DNA from: Firmicutes bacterium UBA6113
GTDB taxonomy: Bacteria; Bacillota; Clostridia; Tissierellales; Sedimentibacteraceae
Direction: 5' to 3'
Assembly: GCA_002422545.1 (NCBI GenBank)
Contig: DIWF01000015.1
Coordinates: 1 to 64,000, forward strand
DNA length: 64,000 nucleotides
Shown: positions 1 to 9,196 of the stretch, piece by piece
How the letters are laid out: every line of letters starts with the position of its first letter
How positions within the stretch are numbered: position 1 is the stretch's first letter
Made by a program: the position numbers and the translations under genes
The notes under the pieces: generated by a model
Seen by the model: only the letters and a program-made list of their open reading frames with translations
What the model was told of the DNA's origin: nothing
The model's database searches: none

Positions 1-73
1 AAGTACACTAACTTAATGACATTGGGCACGAGACCCTCCCCTACATAATTGAAATAAACTTGTCATCTAACTG

Positions 74-96
74 AACAAGGCATTGCCTAGTTTTTT
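74..96 (+). terminator. Intrinsic terminator of an upstream gene outside the window
   Basis: AAC-A-AGGC, a three-base loop and GCCT-A-GTT form a hairpin with one A-A mismatch, followed directly by a T run. The polarity fits a plus-strand gene that ends left of the window. Confidence 0.5.
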
Positions 97-99
97 CAT

Positions 100-134
100 T
101 TAATTCTTAATTCTTAACTCTTAATTCTTAATTT
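100..134. repeat. Heptamer tandem repeat (TTAAYTC x5)
   Basis: Five consecutive 7-bp units (TTAATTC, TTAATTC, TTAACTC, TTAATTC, TTAATTT) lie just downstream of the abcF stop codon. Three units of the same heptamer lie downstream of another minus-strand gene at 17085-17105. Confidence 0.75.
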
Positions 135-135
135 A

Positions 136-1692
136 TTAAACGATTTTTGTTGTGAAGTCTTCGATGTTCCATACGTCTGTCACAAAGCTTTCATAGAAAT
201 AAGGCTCATGGCTTACAAGAAGAATTGTTCCCTTGAATTCCCTCAGTGCCTTTTCAAGCTCATCCTTTGCTTCAGGGTCAAGATGGTTTGTAGGCTCATC
301 CAGAACCAGGAAGTTAAGTTCCTTCAAAAGTATTTTGCACAGCCTTACCTTTGCATTTTCTCCTCCAGACAGAACCTTCATCATGCTTGTAATATTTTCA
401 GTTGTGAGTCCGCATCTTGCAAGCTCAAGCCTTACCTCATGATTTGTTAGGGAAGGATATTCTCCCCACACTTCATCTAGGGCAGTGTTTGTGTTGTTTC
501 TTGAATCTTCCTGCTCAAAATAACCGTAAGCAACATTTTCGCCAAATGTAACAGAACCGCTGATGGACGGTATTATTCCAAGCATAGTCTTCAGCAGTGT
601 TGACTTTCCAAGACCGTTTACACCAACAAGGGCAATTTTCTTGTTTCTTTCAACTTGGAAGTTAAGAGGCTTTGTAAGAGGGTGGTCATATCCTATTACA
701 AGGTCCTTGGCATCAATAAGGAAACGGCTTGGAGCTTTTGTTTCCTTGAACTTGAATGATGGCTTCGGCTTGTCTCTTGGGCGCTCAATTATATCCATCT
801 TTTCAAGCTGCTTCATACGGCTGTTTGCCATTCCTCTTGTAGCAACGCGGGCCTTGTTTCTAGCTATGAAATCTTCAAGCTTTTCTATTTCTTTTTGCTG
901 CTTTTCATATTCTCTTTCTTCTTTAGCCTTGTTCAGCTCATAAATTCTTGTAAATTCCTCATAGTTTCCAACATACCTCGTTAGAGCACAGTTCTCAACA
1001 TGGTAAATTATGTTGCACACATTGTTTATGAAAGGAATGTCGTGTGAAATCAGGATAAATGCATTTTCATAATTCTGCAGGTAGTTTGTAAGCCACTGAA
1101 TATGATTTTCATCCAGGTAGTTTGTAGGCTCATCCAGCAGAAGTATTGTTGGGTTTTGAAGCAGAAGCTTTGTGAGGAGAACCTTGGTTCTCTGTCCGCC
1201 GCTCAGCTCATCAACAAGCTTGTCAAGGCCTATGTCACCAAGTCCCAGACCATTGGCAACTTCCTCAATTTTTGAATCTATAATGTAAAATCCGCTGCTG
1301 TCAAGAATAGTCTGTATGTCGGCTGCATCTTCCATCATCCTGTTCACTTCATCATCATCGGCTGTTGCCATGTTTTCATAAAGTGACAAAAGCTCCTGTT
1401 CCATTTTGAACAAGTCATCAAATGCAAGTCTTAAATTTTGTCTGATTGTTGTTCCTGCCTTTAGTGCCGAGTGCTGGTCAAGGTAGCCAACTGTCACTCT
1501 CTTCGACCATTCAACAGTACCTTCATCAGGCATGAGTTTTCCAGTTATAATATTTAAAAATGTAGACTTACCTTCGCCGTTTGCTCCAATGAGAGCAACA
1601 TGCTCGCCTTTTAGAAGTCTAAATGACACATTTTCCAATATTGCGCGGGCTCCGAAGCCATGAGTTACATTTCTTACGTCTAATACGCTCAT
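136..1692 (-). CDS. ABC-F family ATPase (YbiT/YkpA-like, ribosome-associated)
   Basis: A 518-residue protein with two ABC ATPase domains and no membrane segments. The first has Walker A GANGEGKST, LSGGQ and DEPTNYLD; the second has GVNGLGKST, LSGGE and DEPTNHLD. A charged linker joins them. This is the soluble ABC-F architecture, whose members bind the ribosomal E site and act as translation factors or antibiotic-protection proteins; the subtype here is not resolved and a housekeeping YbiT/YkpA type looks likeliest. I chose the ATG at 1692 because AAAGGAG lies just upstream. A longer reading frame to 1815 would run through the putative promoter. The gene is divergent from alr. Confidence 0.88.
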   Translation of the reverse strand: MSVLDVRNVTHGFGARAILENVSFRLLKGEHVALIGANGEGKSTFLNIITGKLMPDEGTVEWSKRVTVGYLDQHSALKAGTTIRQNLRLAFDDLFKMEQELLSLYENMATADDDEVNRMMEDAADIQTILDSSGFYIIDSKIEEVANGLGLGDIGLDKLVDELSGGQRTKVLLTKLLLQNPTILLLDEPTNYLDENHIQWLTNYLQNYENAFILISHDIPFINNVCNIIYHVENCALTRYVGNYEEFTRIYELNKAKEEREYEKQQKEIEKLEDFIARNKARVATRGMANSRMKQLEKMDIIERPRDKPKPSFKFKETKAPSRFLIDAKDLVIGYDHPLTKPLNFQVERNKKIALVGVNGLGKSTLLKTMLGIIPSISGSVTFGENVAYGYFEQEDSRNNTNTALDEVWGEYPSLTNHEVRLELARCGLTTENITSMMKVLSGGENAKVRLCKILLKELNFLVLDEPTNHLDPEAKDELEKALREFKGTILLVSHEPYFYESFVTDVWNIEDFTTKIV

Positions 1693-1720
1693 ACTATCTC
1701 CTTTTTCAATTACTTCCCAT

Positions 1721-1749
1721 ATAATAATAAAATTTGACGCTCTTGTAAA
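1721..1749 (-). promoter_or_regulatory. Sigma-A promoter for abcF
   Basis: TTTACA (1749-1744), a 17-nt spacer and TATTAT (1726-1721) on the minus strand, about 30 nt upstream of the chosen start. This supports the shorter protein start at 1692. Confidence 0.5.
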
Positions 1750-1799
1750 CATATTTTTCATAAATATGTCGTTTTTAAATACAATTTTTTTACTATTCA

Positions 1800-1828
1800 T
1801 TGATTTAATCTCCACGGTTTGATATAAT
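1800..1828 (+). promoter_or_regulatory. Extended -10 promoter for alr-glyA
   Basis: TTGATT (1800-1805), a 17-nt spacer and TATAAT (1823-1828) preceded by TGA, an extended -10. It lies about 40 nt upstream of the alr start. Confidence 0.6.
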
Positions 1829-1865
1829 TAGCTAATAAGTAATTTATTAGGAGGAATCAATATAA

Positions 1866-2993
1866 ATGAACGGAAAATTAAGGCCTGCCTGGGTCGAAAT
1901 TAACAGAGAAAAAGCTATTCATAACTTTCTGGAAGTAAGAAGAGCTGTTGGTCCGAACGTAAAAGTATGCGCTGTTGTAAAAGCTGACTGCTACGGTTTG
2001 GGTGCAATTGAAATGTCAAAAATGTATCTTGAGAATGGCGCAGACATGTTTGCTGTTGCTGTCATAGGAGAAGCTTTTGAACTTCGCCAGGAAATTAAGG
2101 GTAAAGATATTTTGGTTCTTGGATATACAAATGAAGAATTCTACGAAGATGCCTTAAACGAAGACATCACTCTTACAATTTACAATTACGAGCATGCTGT
2201 GAAACTGAGCAAAACAGCTGAAAAATTGAACAAGACAGCAAAAATTCACATTAAGGTAGAAACAGGAATGAACAGGCTTGGTTTCCTCCCAACTGAAGAA
2301 AATGCCGACAAAGTTGTTGAAATTTCAAAACTGAAAAATATAAAAGTAATAGGAGCTTTTTCACACCAGGCTAAGGCCGATGAAAAAGACAAGACTACTG
2401 CACACATGCAGGCAGGAAGATTCATATCCTTCATGAAGATGCTCAAAGAAAGAAATGTTGAAATACCTGTAAAACATATTGCAAACAGCGCAACAATCAT
2501 TGAAATGCCGGAGTATTACTTCGACATGGTGCGACCAGGCATAATACTTTACGGATTTTATCCTTCTGATGAAGTAAGCAAGGAAGAATATAAATTTAAG
2601 ATTTGTGCAACATTAAAAGCAAGAGTTGCCAATGTAAAAACATTGGAAGCAGGTGAAGGAATAGGCTATGGACATCTGTTCAAAACTGAAAAGCCAACAG
2701 TGGTTGGAACTATTCCGCTGGGATATGCAGATGGATACTCAAGACTTTTGTCAAACAAAGGTTATGTTGTAATCAAGGGAGTTAAGTGCAGAATCCTAGG
2801 CAAGGTATGCATGGATCAGTTCATGGTTGACTTATCAGAAGTTGAAAATCCTCAAATAGACGATGTAGCAATCGTGTACGGGGATGGAACTGACGGTGCA
2901 ATGACAGCTGAAGATGTGGCAAATATGAGAGGCACCATTTCATATGAAGTTTTGACCAACCTGGGAAAAAGACTCCCAAGAATATACATTTAG
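1866..2993 (+). CDS. alr: Alanine racemase
   Basis: A 375-residue fold-type III PLP racemase that interconverts L- and D-alanine for peptidoglycan precursors. The PLP lysine is Lys39 in AVVKADCYGLGA; the usual motif is VVKANAYGHG, so the Ala/His positions are replaced by Cys/Leu. The second catalytic tyrosine lies in GIGYGHLF (about residue 267), and the C-terminal beta domain carries IPLGYADGYSR and MDQFMVDL. Length is typical. The RBS AGGAGGAA precedes the ATG. glyA starts 9 nt after the stop, so the two are probably cotranscribed. Strict alanine specificity is assumed from the family; another small amino acid is possible. Confidence 0.93.
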   Translation: MNGKLRPAWVEINREKAIHNFLEVRRAVGPNVKVCAVVKADCYGLGAIEMSKMYLENGADMFAVAVIGEAFELRQEIKGKDILVLGYTNEEFYEDALNEDITLTIYNYEHAVKLSKTAEKLNKTAKIHIKVETGMNRLGFLPTEENADKVVEISKLKNIKVIGAFSHQAKADEKDKTTAHMQAGRFISFMKMLKERNVEIPVKHIANSATIIEMPEYYFDMVRPGIILYGFYPSDEVSKEEYKFKICATLKARVANVKTLEAGEGIGYGHLFKTEKPTVVGTIPLGYADGYSRLLSNKGYVVIKGVKCRILGKVCMDQFMVDLSEVENPQIDDVAIVYGDGTDGAMTAEDVANMRGTISYEVLTNLGKRLPRIYI

Positions 2994-3002
2994 GAGGAAT
3001 TC

Positions 3003-4226
3003 ATGAATTTTGATTTAGTTGAAAAATACGACATTGATCTTTACAATGCAATGATGGAAGAAAAGGAAAGACAGAACATAAATATCGAGCTTATTGCTTC
3101 AGAGAACTTTGTTACAGAAGCAGTGCTGCAAGCAATGGGAAGCCATCTTACAAACAAGTATGCAGAAGGATATCCCGGAAAAAGATATTACGGAGGATGC
3201 GAATTTGTAGATAAGGTTGAAAATCTGGCAAGAGACAGAGCAAAGAAAATATTTGGTGCAGATCATGCCAACGTTCAGCCACATTCAGGATCCAATGCAA
3301 ACTTCGGAGTTTACTTTTCAGTTTTAAAACCTGGAGACAAAATCCTGGGAATGGATTTGTCACACGGAGGACATCTGACACATGGCAGCCCTGTAAACAT
3401 GTCAGGCTCCTACTTCAACGTTGTTTTTTACGGTGTAAACAAAGAAACTGAAACCATCGACTACGATCAGGTCAGAGAAATTGCAAAACGAGAACAGCCT
3501 AAAATGATAGTTGCAGGCGCCAGTGCATACTCAAGATTCATTGATTTCAAGGCATTCAGAGAAATTGCAGATGAAGTGGGAGCATATTTCATGGTTGACA
3601 TGGCTCACATTGCAGGACTTGTTGCCGCAAATCTTCATCCAAATCCAGTTGAATATGCAGATTTTGTAACAACAACAACTCACAAGACACTGAGAGGCCC
3701 AAGAGGCGGCATGATTTTGTGCAAGAGCGAATTTGCCCAGAAGATTGACAAGGCAATTTTCCCTGGAATACAAGGCGGCCCACTGATGCATGTTATTGCA
3801 GCAAAGGCTGTTTGTTTCAAGGAAGCAATGGAAGATGGCTTCAAAGTTTATCAACAACAGATTGTAAACAATGCCAAAACATTGTCCACTGAGTTGATGA
3901 ACAAAGGATTCAGAATCGTGTCCGGCGGAACTGACAACCACCTTATGCTTCTTGATTTACAAAACAAAAGCCTCACAGGCAAGGAAGCAGAAAAGATGCT
4001 CGATGAAATTCACATAACAACCAACAAAAACACCATTCCATTTGATCCTCAAAGCCCGTTTGTAACAAGCGGATTGAGAATAGGAACTCCAGCAGTTACA
4101 ACAAAGGGAATGAAGGAAGCTGAAATGGCTGAACTTGCAGATATAATTGACTGCTCACTCTCCAAAAAACAGACTGAAGAAGAATTAAGGAAGAGAGTTT
4201 TAGGTTTAACATCAAAATTTAAATAA
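3003..4226 (+). CDS. glyA: Serine hydroxymethyltransferase
   Basis: A 407-residue PLP fold-type I enzyme that converts serine and tetrahydrofolate to glycine and 5,10-methylene-THF, the main one-carbon entry point. Visible motifs are IELIASENFV near the N-terminus, NKYAEGYPGKRYYGGCEFVD, the PLP-lysine motif TTTTHKTLRGPRGG (Lys about 228) and IGTPAVTTKGM near the C-terminus. It is slightly shorter than the common 410-420 residues but appears complete. AGGAGGAATTC lies between alr and this gene, giving operon spacing. Both enzymes feed on small amino acids, and 5-formyl-THF cyclo-ligase, another folate gene, lies at 17.1 kb. Confidence 0.96.
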   Translation: MNFDLVEKYDIDLYNAMMEEKERQNINIELIASENFVTEAVLQAMGSHLTNKYAEGYPGKRYYGGCEFVDKVENLARDRAKKIFGADHANVQPHSGSNANFGVYFSVLKPGDKILGMDLSHGGHLTHGSPVNMSGSYFNVVFYGVNKETETIDYDQVREIAKREQPKMIVAGASAYSRFIDFKAFREIADEVGAYFMVDMAHIAGLVAANLHPNPVEYADFVTTTTHKTLRGPRGGMILCKSEFAQKIDKAIFPGIQGGPLMHVIAAKAVCFKEAMEDGFKVYQQQIVNNAKTLSTELMNKGFRIVSGGTDNHLMLLDLQNKSLTGKEAEKMLDEIHITTNKNTIPFDPQSPFVTSGLRIGTPAVTTKGMKEAEMAELADIIDCSLSKKQTEEELRKRVLGLTSKFK

Positions 4227-4237
4227 GTATGACATAC

Positions 4238-4282
4238 AGAGGACATGCCTGCATATAATATACAAGGTATGTCCTCTTTTTA
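4238..4282 (+). terminator. Terminator of alr-glyA
   Basis: AGAGGACATGCCT (4238-4250) pairs with AGGTATGTCCTCT (4265-4277), with one G-T pair, followed by TTTT. A 13-bp stem with a U-tract just after glyA. Confidence 0.85.
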
Positions 4283-4429
4283 CCGCATGCAATGTATTTC
4301 CGGAAAACGTAAACCCTCAGAGTTTGCAACAGCTTAAAAATTACATTTCGCAAGTTTAAACAGCATGTACAATATGTATGCATTGTACGTATTTCGAAGA
4401 AAGTTGTGTCTGTAATGCGGAAAATTTGC

Positions 4430-4458
4430 TTGCAAAAAGGCGACACCGGTGTTATAAT
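4430..4458 (+). promoter_or_regulatory. Sigma-A promoter for the liv operon
   Basis: TTGCAA (4430-4435), an exact 17-nt spacer and TATAAT (4453-4458), about 28 nt upstream of the livJ RBS. No riboswitch or T-box was seen in the short leader. Confidence 0.7.
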
Positions 4459-4492
4459 CATAGAAATTTAATAAATAGCGAGGAGAAGAGTT

Positions 4493-5668
4493 ATGAAAAG
4501 ATTATTATCTTTATTTTTGTGCCTGATTATGGTAATTTCACTGTTCACAGGATGTACTAAAAAAGAAGAAACTTCCGGTGATGCTGCTGGCAGTTCTGAC
4601 GTTATAAAAATCGGTGTGTTCGAACCTCTTACAGGTGAAAACGGCGGCGGTGGACTTCAGGAACTGGACGGTATCAAATATGCAAACAAAATGTATCCAG
4701 AAGTTTTAGGAAAGAAAATTGAATTAGTAATAGTTGACAACAAGAGCGACAAGGGTGAAGCAACAACTGCTGTAACCAGACTAATTGAAAAAGATAAAGT
4801 AGTTGCAATAATAGGTTCATATGGTTCAGGTGTTTCAATTGCAGCAGGAGACATCATAAAGAATGCAAAGATTCCAGCTATGGGTGCTTCTTGTACAAAT
4901 CCTATGGTTACTCAGGGAAATGAATTTTATTTCCGCGCATGCTTCCTTGATCCATTCCAGGGAAGAGTAATGGCTAACTATGCATTGCAGCAGGGAGCTA
5001 AGACTGCAGCTGTAATCATGCAAAACGGGGATGACTACTCAGTAGGTCTTGGAAACTTCTTTATTGATGCTTTCAAGGAATTGACAGGAGATGAAAAGAG
5101 CATAGTTGACGTTTCTGAATTCCAGGTTAACGACACAGACTTCAATGCAATACTTACAAACATCAAAGCTAAAAACCCTGATGTTATATTTGCTCCAAGT
5201 TCTGCAACAACAGCTCCTCTTATTATTAAACAAGCAAGAGCACTTGGAATTGAATGCCCTATTATGGGCGGCGACACTTGGGAAAACCCTGCAGTTATAG
5301 ATGTTGCCGGTGATGATGCTGAAGGCATTGTTTTGTCTACATTCTTTGATGAAAACGACCCAGCTACTGAAGAAGCTAAAACATTTGTTACAGGCTACAA
5401 GGCTGAACTTGCAGGCAAAGAACCTATAATCCCTGCTGTTGCAGCATTGGGCTATGATGCTTACCTATTAGTAAGAAATGCTATTGAACGCGCCGGATCA
5501 ACTGATGGTGTTGCTATTCGCAATGCTATAGCAGCAACAAAAGACTTTGAAGGCGTTACAGGTGTTATCAACTTCACAGAAGAAGGCGATGCCGATAAAA
5601 ATATAGCTGTTATCAAGACCGTTAAAGACGGACAGTTTGTATACATTGACACAGTTGAAGTAAAATAA
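4493..5668 (+). CDS. livJ: Branched-chain amino-acid ABC transporter, substrate-binding lipoprotein
   Basis: A 391-residue extracytoplasmic receptor of the leucine/isoleucine/valine-binding family (periplasmic-binding fold I). Residues 1-20 form a lipoprotein signal with the lipobox LFTGC, so it is probably anchored on the outer face of the membrane. The mature start IKIGVFEPLTGENGGGG and the internal VAIIGSYGSGVSIAAGD are typical of this family. It is the first gene of a five-gene livJHMGF operon and is followed by a hairpin. Actual ligands (Leu/Ile/Val or another amino acid) cannot be read from sequence. Confidence 0.9.
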   Translation: MKRLLSLFLCLIMVISLFTGCTKKEETSGDAAGSSDVIKIGVFEPLTGENGGGGLQELDGIKYANKMYPEVLGKKIELVIVDNKSDKGEATTAVTRLIEKDKVVAIIGSYGSGVSIAAGDIIKNAKIPAMGASCTNPMVTQGNEFYFRACFLDPFQGRVMANYALQQGAKTAAVIMQNGDDYSVGLGNFFIDAFKELTGDEKSIVDVSEFQVNDTDFNAILTNIKAKNPDVIFAPSSATTAPLIIKQARALGIECPIMGGDTWENPAVIDVAGDDAEGIVLSTFFDENDPATEEAKTFVTGYKAELAGKEPIIPAVAALGYDAYLLVRNAIERAGSTDGVAIRNAIAATKDFEGVTGVINFTEEGDADKNIAVIKTVKDGQFVYIDTVEVK

Positions 5669-5684
5669 TTTTTATTGATCTTTT

Positions 5685-5714
5685 AAGGGCGAACTTGTCG
5701 TTCGCCCTTTTGCA
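5685..5714 (+). terminator. Hairpin between livJ and livH (partial terminator)
   Basis: AAGGGCGAAC (5685-5694), loop TTGTC and GTTCGCCCTT followed by T residues. It looks like a full intrinsic terminator inside the operon and would favour receptor mRNA over the downstream genes. Confidence 0.8.
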
Positions 5715-5744
5715 ATTATTCAACTAGTAATTGGAGGAATAAAT

Positions 5745-6638
5745 ATGACTTTTGAAGTATTTATGCAACAGCTGGCCAATGGTATATCAATAGGTAGTCT
5801 TTATGCCCTGTTAGCCATTGGTTACACAATGGTTTATGGAATCTTAAGACTTATAAATTTTGCTCACGGCGATATATTCATGATGTCAGCATACTTTATG
5901 GTTTTCGGAATGGTCACATTCGGACTTCCCTGGTATGTTTCTGCTGCAATAGTAATAGTGGCTGCAGTTGCACTGGGTGTCCTCATTGAAAAGGCAGCTT
6001 ACAAATCTCTCAGGGATGCCCCACGTATGTCCATAATGATTTCCGCCATAGGCGTATCTTTTTTGTTGGAGAATCTGGCCACTTATTTGTTTACAGGGGT
6101 TCCGAAAGGATTCCCGGACATAGATATTTTGACCCGAGCAATAAGCTTCGGCAATGTATCTTTGTCTGTGGCAACATTGGTCACTCCCGTTGTTACAATC
6201 ATTTTGCTGTTTGTTGTGCTGTTCATAACAAACAAAACAAAAATAGGAATGGCCATGAGAGCTGTTTCAAAGGATTTTGAAACTGCAAGACTCATGGGAA
6301 TTAATATCAACAGAGTAATTTCAACAACGTTTGTAATTGGTTCAGCCCTTGCGGCTGTAGGGGCAATACTATGGGGTTCTAAATACCCTTCAGTAATCCC
6401 ACTCATGGGTGTTATGCCTGGACTTAAGTGCTTCATAGCTGCTGTTTTAGGCGGTATAGGCAACACTACGGGAGCTGTGCTCGGCGGATTTATTTTGGGA
6501 ATGTCTGAAATAATGCTTGTTTCATTTTTACCGTCTTTGACTGGTTACAGAGATGCAATTGCATTCATAATATTAATAATAGTATTGATAGTTAAACCAA
6601 CTGGACTTCTTGGAGAGAAGGTGACTGATAAGGTATGA
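5745..6638 (+). CDS. livH: Branched-chain amino-acid ABC permease LivH
   Basis: A 297-residue polytopic membrane protein of the LivH family, one of two permease subunits. The N-terminal segment LANGISIGSLYALLAIGYTMVYG and the motif INFAHGDIFM are family signatures. A conserved cytoplasmic loop, RAVSKDFETARLMGI, is the likely contact with the ATPases. About eight hydrophobic segments are visible and the length is normal. AGGAGGAA precedes the ATG. The stop codon overlaps the livM start (ATGA), indicating translational coupling. Confidence 0.92.
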   Translation: MTFEVFMQQLANGISIGSLYALLAIGYTMVYGILRLINFAHGDIFMMSAYFMVFGMVTFGLPWYVSAAIVIVAAVALGVLIEKAAYKSLRDAPRMSIMISAIGVSFLLENLATYLFTGVPKGFPDIDILTRAISFGNVSLSVATLVTPVVTIILLFVVLFITNKTKIGMAMRAVSKDFETARLMGININRVISTTFVIGSALAAVGAILWGSKYPSVIPLMGVMPGLKCFIAAVLGGIGNTTGAVLGGFILGMSEIMLVSFLPSLTGYRDAIAFIILIIVLIVKPTGLLGEKVTDKV

Positions 6639-7723
6639 TGAAAATAGAGAAAAAAGAAAACAATTTATTGAAAAATGCTGTGCTCATATTAATTTTTGCA
6701 GCTATTATCGTCCTATTGGACTTGGATATTATCGGAGACAACTATGTAAGACGTGTTTTGAATCTTGCAGCTATTTATGCCATAGTGAGCGTTTCAATGA
6801 ACCTTGTAAACGGCTTTACTGGATTGTTCTCATTGGGACAGGCAGGCTTCATGGCCATAGGCGCTTACACGGTTGCAGTATTCACAGTGCCTGTGGAAGC
6901 ACGTAAGGCCATATTTTACATTGTTCCTCAGAGTCCCTTGGTAGCAAATATAGAACTTCCGTTTTTCGTAGCTCTTATCCTTGGAGGACTGTTGGCAGCA
7001 CTGGTTGCCATACTCATAGGAATGCCTGTTCTTCGTTTGAAAAGCGACTACCTGGCAATAGCAACACTGGGATTTTCGGAAATCATCCGTATTGTGTTCA
7101 CTAACATGAAGACAATAACAAACGGTGCCCTTGGCATCAAGAGTATACCTCAAATGCCTACCATGTGGGTCTTCTTCGGAGCAATGATAATATCTGTAAT
7201 ATTAATTGTTCTATTGATTAATTCAAGCTATGGAAGGGCATTTAAGGCAATAAGGGAAGATGATATCGCTGCTGAAGCCATGGGAATCAACCTTTTCAAA
7301 CACAAAGTATTATCATTTGCAATTGGAGCATTCTTTGCAGGAATAGGGGGAGGCCTACTTGCATCACTGCTTGGAACCGTTGACCCTAAACAGTTTTATT
7401 TCACCATGACATACAACTTCCTTCTCATTATAGTCCTTGGAGGAATGGGAAGCATATCAGGAACTGTAATAGCATCATTTGTAGTAACCGTTGGACTTGA
7501 AGTTCTTCGTTTCTTCGATGACAGCCTCGTATTGTTCGGATATGAAGTACCCATATTCAGAGCAGGTTTCAGAATGGTTATATTCTCTATATTATTGATG
7601 ATATTGGTTCTGTTCTTCAGAAACGGCTTAATGGGTCAGAAAGAACTTTCCTGGAAGATGGTCGGTGACTTCTTCAATGGGAAAAAATCTCCCAAGAATA
7701 ACCGTAAAGGAGGTGCCGCATAA
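6635..7723 (+). CDS. livM: Branched-chain amino-acid ABC permease LivM
   Basis: A 362-residue second permease subunit. Family signatures are VNGFTGLFSLGQAGFMAIGAY near residue 60 and the ATPase-contact loop FKAIREDDIAAEAMGIN. About nine hydrophobic segments are followed by a basic cytoplasmic tail (KKSPKNNRKGG). It starts within the livH stop codon and its own stop overlaps the livG start (TAATG). A second in-frame ATG follows immediately at 6638, so the start is uncertain by one codon. Confidence 0.92.
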   Translation: MMKIEKKENNLLKNAVLILIFAAIIVLLDLDIIGDNYVRRVLNLAAIYAIVSVSMNLVNGFTGLFSLGQAGFMAIGAYTVAVFTVPVEARKAIFYIVPQSPLVANIELPFFVALILGGLLAALVAILIGMPVLRLKSDYLAIATLGFSEIIRIVFTNMKTITNGALGIKSIPQMPTMWVFFGAMIISVILIVLLINSSYGRAFKAIREDDIAAEAMGINLFKHKVLSFAIGAFFAGIGGGLLASLLGTVDPKQFYFTMTYNFLLIIVLGGMGSISGTVIASFVVTVGLEVLRFFDDSLVLFGYEVPIFRAGFRMVIFSILLMILVLFFRNGLMGQKELSWKMVGDFFNGKKSPKNNRKGGAA

Positions 7724-8499
7724 TGAGCGTTTTAAAAGTTGACAGTGTTGTAATGCAGTTTGGCGGTGTTGTTGCAGTAAACAACCTCAACATAGAAGTT
7801 GAAAAAGGTCACATTCAGGCACTCATAGGTCCTAACGGCGCCGGAAAGACAACTGCATTCAATGTTATAACTGGCGTCTACACGCCCACTAAAGGCAACG
7901 TATATTTGAACAATGAAAAAATTACCGGCCTAACACCGGACAAAATAGCAATGAAGGGCATTGCAAGAACATTCCAGAACATCCGTCTTTTCAAAAATCT
8001 GACGGTTCTTGACAACATACTGATTGCAAACCACCTTCATGTAAAAAGCAATTTTATTTCCAGTACATTGCGCTTGCCATGGTCAAAGGCCGAAGAAAGG
8101 CACATGAGAGAAAAATCTGAAATGCTGTTGAACAAGCTTGGTCTTTTGCACCTTAAAAATGAAATTGCTCACTCTCTTCCTTATGGAGAGCAAAGAAAGC
8201 TTGAAATAGCCAGGGCTCTTGCAACAGATGCAAAGCTTCTATTGCTGGATGAACCGGCTGCAGGCATGAACCCTCATGAAACAATGGCACTTAGTAACTT
8301 CATCTACACCATAAGAGATGAGTTTGAACTTACGATTTTCATGATTGAACATCATATGGACCTTGTAATGGAAATATCAGACAAAATATATGTGCTTGAC
8401 TTCGGACAGCTTATAGCAGAAGGCACTGCAGATGAAGTCAAGAACAATCCAAGAGTAATAGAAGCGTATCTGGGGGTGGAAGAAGATGCTGAAAATTAA
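7723..8499 (+). CDS. livG: Branched-chain amino-acid ABC transporter ATPase LivG
   Basis: A 258-residue cytoplasmic ATPase powering LivHM. It has Walker A GPNGAGKTT (about residues 36-44), the LivG-typical GIARTFQNIRLF and the Walker B region LLLLDEPAAGMNP. The signature position reads LPYGEQRKLEIARAL in place of LSGGQ, which is normal for LivG. The C-terminal EGTADEVKNNPRVIEAYLG is the usual family end. It overlaps livF by 14 nt. Confidence 0.94.
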   Translation: MSVLKVDSVVMQFGGVVAVNNLNIEVEKGHIQALIGPNGAGKTTAFNVITGVYTPTKGNVYLNNEKITGLTPDKIAMKGIARTFQNIRLFKNLTVLDNILIANHLHVKSNFISSTLRLPWSKAEERHMREKSEMLLNKLGLLHLKNEIAHSLPYGEQRKLEIARALATDAKLLLLDEPAAGMNPHETMALSNFIYTIRDEFELTIFMIEHHMDLVMEISDKIYVLDFGQLIAEGTADEVKNNPRVIEAYLGVEEDAEN

Positions 8500-9196
8500 T
8501 GATCTGCAGGTAAATTACGGCGGAATATCCGCAGTAAAAGGCATTAACATCCATGTTCCTGAAAAATCTATTGTTACTCTCATAGGCGCAAACGGAGCTG
8601 GAAAAAGCACCACATTAAGAGCAATAGCCGGACTTGTTAAAGCAAAAAGCGGAGAAATAGCCTTCCAGGGTGAAAACATACTGGGCATGGACACAATTGA
8701 CATAGTTGCAAAGGGAATCACACTGGTTCCTGAAGGAAGAAGAGTTTTTGCAAATCTATCAGTTCTTGAAAACCTGAAAATAGGCGCTTATCTTCAAAAA
8801 GACGGAATTGATGAACAAATTCTTAAAGTTTATGATTTGTTTCCAAGGCTGAAAGAAAGGTCATGGCAGCTCGCCGGAACACTTTCAGGAGGAGAACAAC
8901 AGATGCTTGCTGTAGGAAGAGCATTGATGGCAAAGCCTAAGCTCATAATGATGGATGAACCTTCACTGGGGCTGGCACCACTTATAGTTAACGGAATATT
9001 TGACATCATAAAAGAAATCAACAAACTTGGTACTACTATACTTCTCATAGAGCAAAATGCCAACAAGGCTCTAAAGGTTGCTGATTACGGTTATGTGCTT
9101 GAAACAGGAAACATAACTATGGAAGGAAAAGGTCTTGACCTTCTCCAGGACGAGAGAGTCAAAGAAGCATATCTGGGAACTTCAAAAGCAAAATAA
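8486..9196 (+). CDS. livF: Branched-chain amino-acid ABC transporter ATPase LivF
   Basis: A 236-residue ATPase partner of LivG, with Walker A GANGAGKST, LVPEGRRVFANLSV (LivF-typical), signature LSGGEQQMLAVGRALM and Walker B LIMMDEPSLGLAP. Length and ending (VKEAYLG) are typical. It is the last gene of the liv operon and ends about 125 nt before a bidirectional terminator. Confidence 0.94.
   Translation: MLKINDLQVNYGGISAVKGINIHVPEKSIVTLIGANGAGKSTTLRAIAGLVKAKSGEIAFQGENILGMDTIDIVAKGITLVPEGRRVFANLSVLENLKIGAYLQKDGIDEQILKVYDLFPRLKERSWQLAGTLSGGEQQMLAVGRALMAKPKLIMMDEPSLGLAPLIVNGIFDIIKEINKLGTTILLIEQNANKALKVADYGYVLETGNITMEGKGLDLLQDERVKEAYLGTSKAK

Noticed and set aside
563..943. 126-residue plus-strand frame
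   Set aside because: Antisense shadow inside the ABC-F gene, with Ser/Phe-rich composition and no RBS.
1693..1815. 41-residue N-terminal extension of the ABC-F protein
   Set aside because: It crosses the predicted promoter, lacks an RBS and is not part of the ABC-F fold.
4282..4492. T-box or glycine/lysine riboswitch ahead of the liv operon
   Set aside because: No GGTGGNACCGCG or other signature; the promoter is only about 35 nt from the start codon.
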